64,000 nt of DNA from assembly GCA_014281115.1 (NCBI GenBank), contig JACONQ010000008.1, positions 1,612,001 through 1,676,000 on the forward strand. Reading direction: 5' to 3'. The stretch is from Laburnicola sp. R22_1 (Eukaryota > Ascomycota > Dothideomycetes > Pleosporales > Didymosphaeriaceae). The stretch's first letter is position 1. Every line of letters begins with the position of its first letter. Positions 59,474 through 64,000 of the stretch are shown here, piece after piece. A model generated the notes under the pieces. It ran no database searches, had not been told where the DNA came from, and worked only from the letters and a program-made list of their open reading frames with translations. Both the position numbers and the translations under genes were made by a program.

Positions 59474-61451
59474 TATATAAAGATATTAAGCCATTAAATA
59501 TATAAATTTAATAGTAGTTTAGCAATAGTAAACGTAGCCCTATCTTTAAACTATTAGAGTTTTATTGCGTAAAGGTACTTATCTTTATTAATAGCTTATT
59601 TACTAATAATACGGACCTAAGCTTATAGCTAGACTTTCTAATTACTCTAGATAATAAGCATTATATAGGTAATAGCAACAACTTTAAGATTCTAGCAAAT
59701 ATTATATACTAGAATTTAACTAAGTGTAAGAGAGTAATAAGAAGCATTCTTGCTAGTAAGCTATATAGTATAGTAGAAGGGTTTAATAATACTATTATTA
59801 TTAGCACAACTATCTAGAAGATTATACATACACTTAGTCTACTACTGATTTTATAGTTATTTATATAGATTTAAAGTCTCTTTATAACTACCTTATACGC
59901 CTAGAAACTATAAATAAAAAGCGCCATATAATTAATATTATATTACTTTGCGAATTGTGCCAGCACCGCAAGATTTTTAAGATTAGATATATTAATAGAA
60001 AGGACAACCCTACTAATGCCTATATAAAGAAGACCCTAAACTAGGCTCTAAAGTCCTTAATCTCTAGTAATACCTTAATAATTACTATTAAAGCATTAAT
60101 ATATCGCCTTAAAGCTACCTATATAAGCTCTTTCTAGGCTTTATATAGCACTATTTCTTTATTATTTCTTTATTCTTTTATATAATATATTTATTTAATT
60201 CTTTTTATACGCATATATTACTTAGGAATGCGATTTTTCCTATTTAATTATTTGTATAGAAAGGGAACAGATATAATACATATTTATTTAGAGAGAGGTT
60301 TTCATTTTAGTACTTATAGATAATATTTAAAAGTGTCTATCCTACTATTTAGCCCTATCCTATACAATAATTACACTTAGCACTATAGCTTTACTATATA
60401 TAAGAACTGTATAATTCTATCTAAAAGTTTACTACTATATAATACTTAATAAAGGGCTTTAGGCTAAAGTTACTACTATAGTAGTAAGCGTATATAGTGC
60501 CCTTAAGGATATTATATAATTAAATACAAAGTGCGTAAAAGTAGCATTTATACTAAATAAGCTTAGCAACCTATAGAAATAAGTCTATACTAGCTATAAG
60601 AATAATATTAATATTATAATAAGGCAGATATGCAATATATAACTTTTTAGCCTATTTTTTATAATTAGTATTTATATAAAAGTAAAGAATAGAGGAACTT
60701 ATATTAATAAAGATACTCTAGATAAATATAAAGTTTGCCTAGAAACTAGTTAGGAGTATAATACATATTCCTGTATCTAAACGAGCTACTATATTAGTAT
60801 TAAAGCTAGGGAGGCCTGGCTAGTTAAGACCTACTAGTATAAGCATTATTATCTATACAGTTTAGCACTATATAAAATAGTGGATTAGATTAATAAAAAG
60901 AGAAAAGAGCTAGAAAAAAGAGATATATAGAGAGAGATGTTAAAAGTAGAGAATAAGAGAGAGAAGGATAAAAGAAGAAAAGCCTGCCTTATAATTCTTT
61001 CCCTTCTATTTAGACCCTTAATTCCTACCCCTTATTAGTATTTATCTTCCCCTTATTTAATAATCCATAATTACCTAATATTACTACCTAAATACATAAA
61101 ATAAATAGGTCTATTTATTATATAAGGAATAAACTAAGCATAAGGGCTCTATATAAATAATATATTATTGCTATAATTATATTATTAACTGTATAATTTT
61201 ACCCTTAACAACTATTAGCTAGATAGCTACTCTACTATTAATAAGCCTAATTGCACCTCTAACAAATAGTAGCAAAGTATAATAAATAGTTACTTAATAG
61301 AATCTTTCAACTAACTAAACTAGACTAGCAAGATTAGGAGACGTATAGATAGGGAAATAATATATAAATAGGATAAATACTAGTAAGTAGATAGTTTCTA
61401 TAGAGGAAGGGAGAACTACTAATAGCAATCTTAAAAATAAAAAGTTGCTAG

Positions 61452-62645
61452 TGTCTATACACTATATAGGCAAGGGTACCTAAAAATATTAAGGCTTTAA
61501 TATTATTATATTTTTTTATTCGTTTTTATTAGGCTATTTTTACTAAGAGGAACGTTAGCTAGCTATAGTAATTATATATTATATACGCTTAGTTTAGTGC
61601 ACTATGCCTGTGCACATATTAGTAACTACTCTATACTTATATACTATAAGTATATATAATGCGTTAACTTGCTTATAGGCAGCAATACTTATTACTATTA
61701 TAGCATCCTATAAGTCTACACTATAGGTTTAAATACCTAGCAACGCTTACTTAATATATCCTCTACCTCCCTCTACTATATTAGAATCGCTCTAGAAGTT
61801 AACACGCCTTGCTCTTACTATAGCACCCTATCTATAGACTGTACGCATTAATAAAGCAACAGTACTATAATATACTAAGATACTAAAAGGCATATTTAAA
61901 AAGATAGGTATATAGTCCCTAAGAGGCCTGCTCGATCTGCGCTACGTATAGACAGATTTTTAGATTATTTAGCTTTAGAAGGTTAGCCTATAGCTACTAT
62001 ATAAGTAGTTATATAATAGTAATATTCTAGCGTATATAGTGTACGCAGTAGAGCTCTAAGACCTTTACCTACTAAATAAGCACCTTTAGGATAACTATAA
62101 CTATCTTACTATATATTACTATGCGTAATTAACTACTATTAAAGAAAATAATAATAAGAGATACACGTACTAGTACCTCTATCTACTTTCTACTTGCAAT
62201 ACTATATAGATGTGATAGTAGCAATAATAATAATAATACTAAAATAACAATGCAAACTAAGTTCTTTAAATGAATAGGCAATAAAAGGAATAAAAGGAGC
62301 GTACATATAGCAACGTAATACAAAGTAACTTAAGGGCAATTGCTAGTATTTATAAAGAGATATAAATAATAAACTATTATATTACTATACAATATTCACA
62401 GTCGAAATTTTTGTTAAAGAATATTACTATATAATAGTAATATATAGATATTATATAATGCCTATACGCTATAGCTTATACGCTATAGGATCTTTTTTTA
62501 TTCTATTTATACCTCTTCTAGATATAAGTAATTAATACTAAAGTTAGTTTTATTATATAATTACTCTATACACCCTCTATATTTACTAGTATAGGGTATT
62601 AGATATTAATGTCTATACAGCTAGCTATAGAGTTCTTATTTAACA
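61452..62645 (+). repeat. Copia-A copy 2 3' LTR, split by family D
   Basis: Begins TGTCTATACACTATATAGGC like the LTR at 45798, is interrupted at 61511, resumes at 62420 and ends AACA at 62645. Heavily C-to-T mutated. Confidence 0.85.
61512..62419 (-). mobile_element. 908-bp family D insertion with 13-bp target duplication
   Basis: Flanked by AATATTATTATAT (61499-61511) and AATATTACTATAT (62420-62432), one C/T difference. The uninterrupted LTRs at 36750 and 45850 have the site once. On the minus strand it ends with an A-rich run, suggesting a LINE/SINE-type retroposon. Contains AAT repeats near 62225-62240. Homologous copies: 33525-34465 and 17757-17945. No protein domain recognised. Confidence 0.82.
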
Positions 62646-62739
62646 CTAATTTAGATTTTTTATATATTATAGACAACGTATCGTAGCTTTATATAATATA
62701 TTAAGATTTTACTTAGTAATTATAAAATTAGTAATGTAA
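62646..62739. other. RIP-mutated flank
   Basis: No feature recognised. Confidence 0.3.
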
Positions 62740-64000
62740 TCCACTAGTAAGCTGCGTACACTACTAAGCTGCGCACCCTACTAAAACGCGTACGCCTTTT
62801 TAACAAATAACTAAATAACAACCAAATTAAACCTATATAAATATACATATAAAATATTCCTAATTACTTCTATATTAAGTTCTCTTATAGCCTTACACAT
62901 AGCACTTTAAGCACGTTAGTAGTGCTCGCTAATAGCTCTAAGATACCTGGCGCTAGACATCTACCTACGCTCTTATTTTTGCCTTTGTAGCTAGCCTCTA
63001 ATCTTTCTAGCCTATAAGAGTCTCTCCTATAGCAATATACTGCTATCGCTGTTACCTCTTTTTCTCTTAGCAATAGTTGGCCTAACGTAGCTTAGTGTTC
63101 TTCTTAGTAAGGATTATTGCAAAGTGTATTACTATCTAACATCCTTTTATAAGCTAAGCTAGAGCCTAATATATAGAGCTTTACAATCAATAACTAAAGA
63201 AGTTACGCAGCAGCTAGGCCTACTGCTATAGCTAAGTAACTATATAAGGCGTCTTAGCAGTCTAGCGCCTCTTACTATTAGCTTCTTGCCTTAGGGGAGA
63301 CAGCGTTTGGACCATAGTAAGCGATAATAGGACGCGCTTAGGACAGTGTAGGACAAGCCCTACTACTTAAAAGCTACTCTTAATTAACTACTCTAAGAAG
63401 ACTAAAGCCCCAATACGTGTGTAAATATTAAGAAATTCCTACTTATTAATATAAAAGATATAATTGCGCGCGAGCTTAGACACTTTGTGTCTATACGCAG
63501 CTTTAAGTAGCGCGTAGTAGACAATATCTAGCAGCTATAGTAGATGTAAGCTATGAGCTAGCATATAAAAACTAATAATCTTATTCTCTATATAGAACTA
63601 ATCAAACTTAGGCGTTGCATAGCTGCTATAGCTATCTAGAATAAGTAGGTAATAGACTCTAGCTAAGCGCAACGCGGTCTAATAGTTAAAGTGCTTAAGC
63701 TATTCTAGGCTAAGCTTATTAGTTGTCTAGCCATTATCGCTCACTATAAGCCTCTAGTTGCCTAGGATAAGCCAATACTAGCTAGCTTAGTGTAGCCTTC
63801 TAGACAGTATAATAAATAGCAAGAGCGCCCAGCCTAACACGCTAATATATTTAATTACTATAACCTAGTTGTAATTACTAGGCTATATAGCAATTACTCG
63901 CCCAACTCTATTAGAGCTTATAATAACCTTAGACGTGCTAGCAACCCCTATTATAAATCCTATCTTATTAAAATTATATATATCCTTATCTATTATACTA
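62740..64000 (-). mobile_element. Pogo/Fot1-type transposon, 3' part, runs off the window
   Basis: The left end near 62740 carries repeated 'actaagctgcg' motifs typical of a terminal or subterminal repeat (62744-62792). The minus strand encodes a degenerate transposase. The other end lies beyond 64000. Confidence 0.75.
62830..64000 (-). pseudogene. Pogo/Fot1-type transposase fragment, third distinct copy
   Basis: Reading the minus strand from the window edge: IYNFNKIGFIIGVASTSKV (first catalytic position Asn), LIVSDNG, YYLLILDSYSSY (second Asp retained), ENKIISFYMLAHSLHLL, LLDIVYYALLKAAYR (third Asp retained), then a basic C-terminal region. Sequence and terminal repeats differ from the elements at 2246 and 43665, so it is a separate lineage. 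Many TAG/TAA stops. The N-terminal DNA-binding part is outside the window. Confidence 0.8.

Larger units (their letters stand above)
53031..62645 (+). mobile_element. Copia-A copy 2: deleted, multiply interrupted
   Basis: Collinear with Copia-A in pieces: 53031-53636 equals about 37290-37795; 54119-54173 equals about 41858-41912; after Copia-B, 59329-61451 equals about 41913-45797 minus the Fot1-like element; 61452-62645 is the 3' LTR. The middle of the polyprotein (about 37796-41857 in copy 1) is absent and replaced by a family B fragment. RNase H is readable at about 59560-60080 (ASKLYSIVEGF, INRKDNPTNAY). Four later insertions sit in it: 53495-53597, 54174-59328, 59353-59473 and 61512-62419. 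The 5' LTR is missing. Confidence 0.85.

Noticed and set aside
62885..63073. 62-codon minus-strand frame as a separate gene
   Set aside because: It lies in the 3' part of a pogo-type element, and another frame there also reads plausibly as a basic transposase tail; no independent evidence.
1..64000. Mitochondrial or bacterial origin because of high AT content
   Set aside because: AT-richness is explained by C-to-T mutation of nuclear LTR retrotransposons; no operons, ribosome-binding sites or organellar genes are present.
1..64000. A secondary-metabolite cluster, defence system or other multi-gene host system
   Set aside because: Every recognisable protein remnant belongs to a transposable element; no host enzyme, regulator or transporter was found.

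Overview
The window looks like a transposon graveyard from a filamentous ascomycete (Pezizomycotina) genome. Most of it is extremely rich in TpA and poor in CpA/TpG, and recognisable transposon proteins are broken mainly by TAG/TAA stops at Gln and Trp codons and by Asp-to-Asn, Glu-to-Lys and Gly-to-Ser changes. That is the signature of repeat-induced point mutation (RIP: C-to-T on both strands, preferring CpA). I see no intact host gene, no tRNA or rRNA gene and no CRISPR array. Species cannot be fixed from this.

Layout. (1) 416-14896: a strongly mutated Ty3/Gypsy element (Gypsy-1) with 144-bp LTRs, carrying a nested pogo/Fot1-type DNA transposon at about 2246-4373. (2) 14.9-23.75 kb: heavily mutated relics. 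These include an inverted pair of a gag-bearing element (family C, 15.7-17.0 and 19.2-20.8 kb), fragments of families D and X, and tandem copies of an unclassified ~1.2-kb repeat (family B). (3) 23758-32185: a complete chromodomain Ty3/Gypsy element (chromovirus) with 278-bp LTRs and a GTTTA target duplication, inserted in a family B copy. (4) 32.2-36.7 kb: a second Gypsy pol fragment split by families E and D, another gag/protease relic, and one half of a family X copy. (5) 36708-46086: Copia-A, a complete Copia-type element with 289-bp LTRs, itself containing a complete Fot1/pogo transposon (43665-45515, TA duplication). (6) 46.1-51.8 kb: the other half of family X, a solo chromovirus LTR, an internally replaced chromovirus derivative in reverse orientation, and a small LTR-like pair. 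(7) 51.8-62.65 kb: family B and a second, deleted copy of Copia-A. Into the latter have jumped a 103-bp and a 121-bp element with 14-bp duplications, a 908-bp element with a 13-bp duplication, and a complete young Copia element, Copia-B (54174-59328, 162-bp LTRs, 5-bp duplication). (8) 62.7 kb to the end: the 3' part of another pogo-type transposon.

Because several insertions lie in one copy of a repeat whose other copy is empty at the same place, insertion points and target duplications can be read directly without a database. Many coding frames stay open apart from point stops (Copia-B 1,569 codons; Fot1-like 550 codons; Copia-A about 1,600 codons; chromovirus pol about 1,450 codons). This argues for inactivation by transitions rather than slow decay by indels. 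Nothing here works as a system of cellular genes. The most interesting signals are the nested chronology, the selective loss of catalytic residues, the short elements that kept their CpA sites, the possible repeated use of the same GTTTA target, and the unclassified families B, D, E and X.
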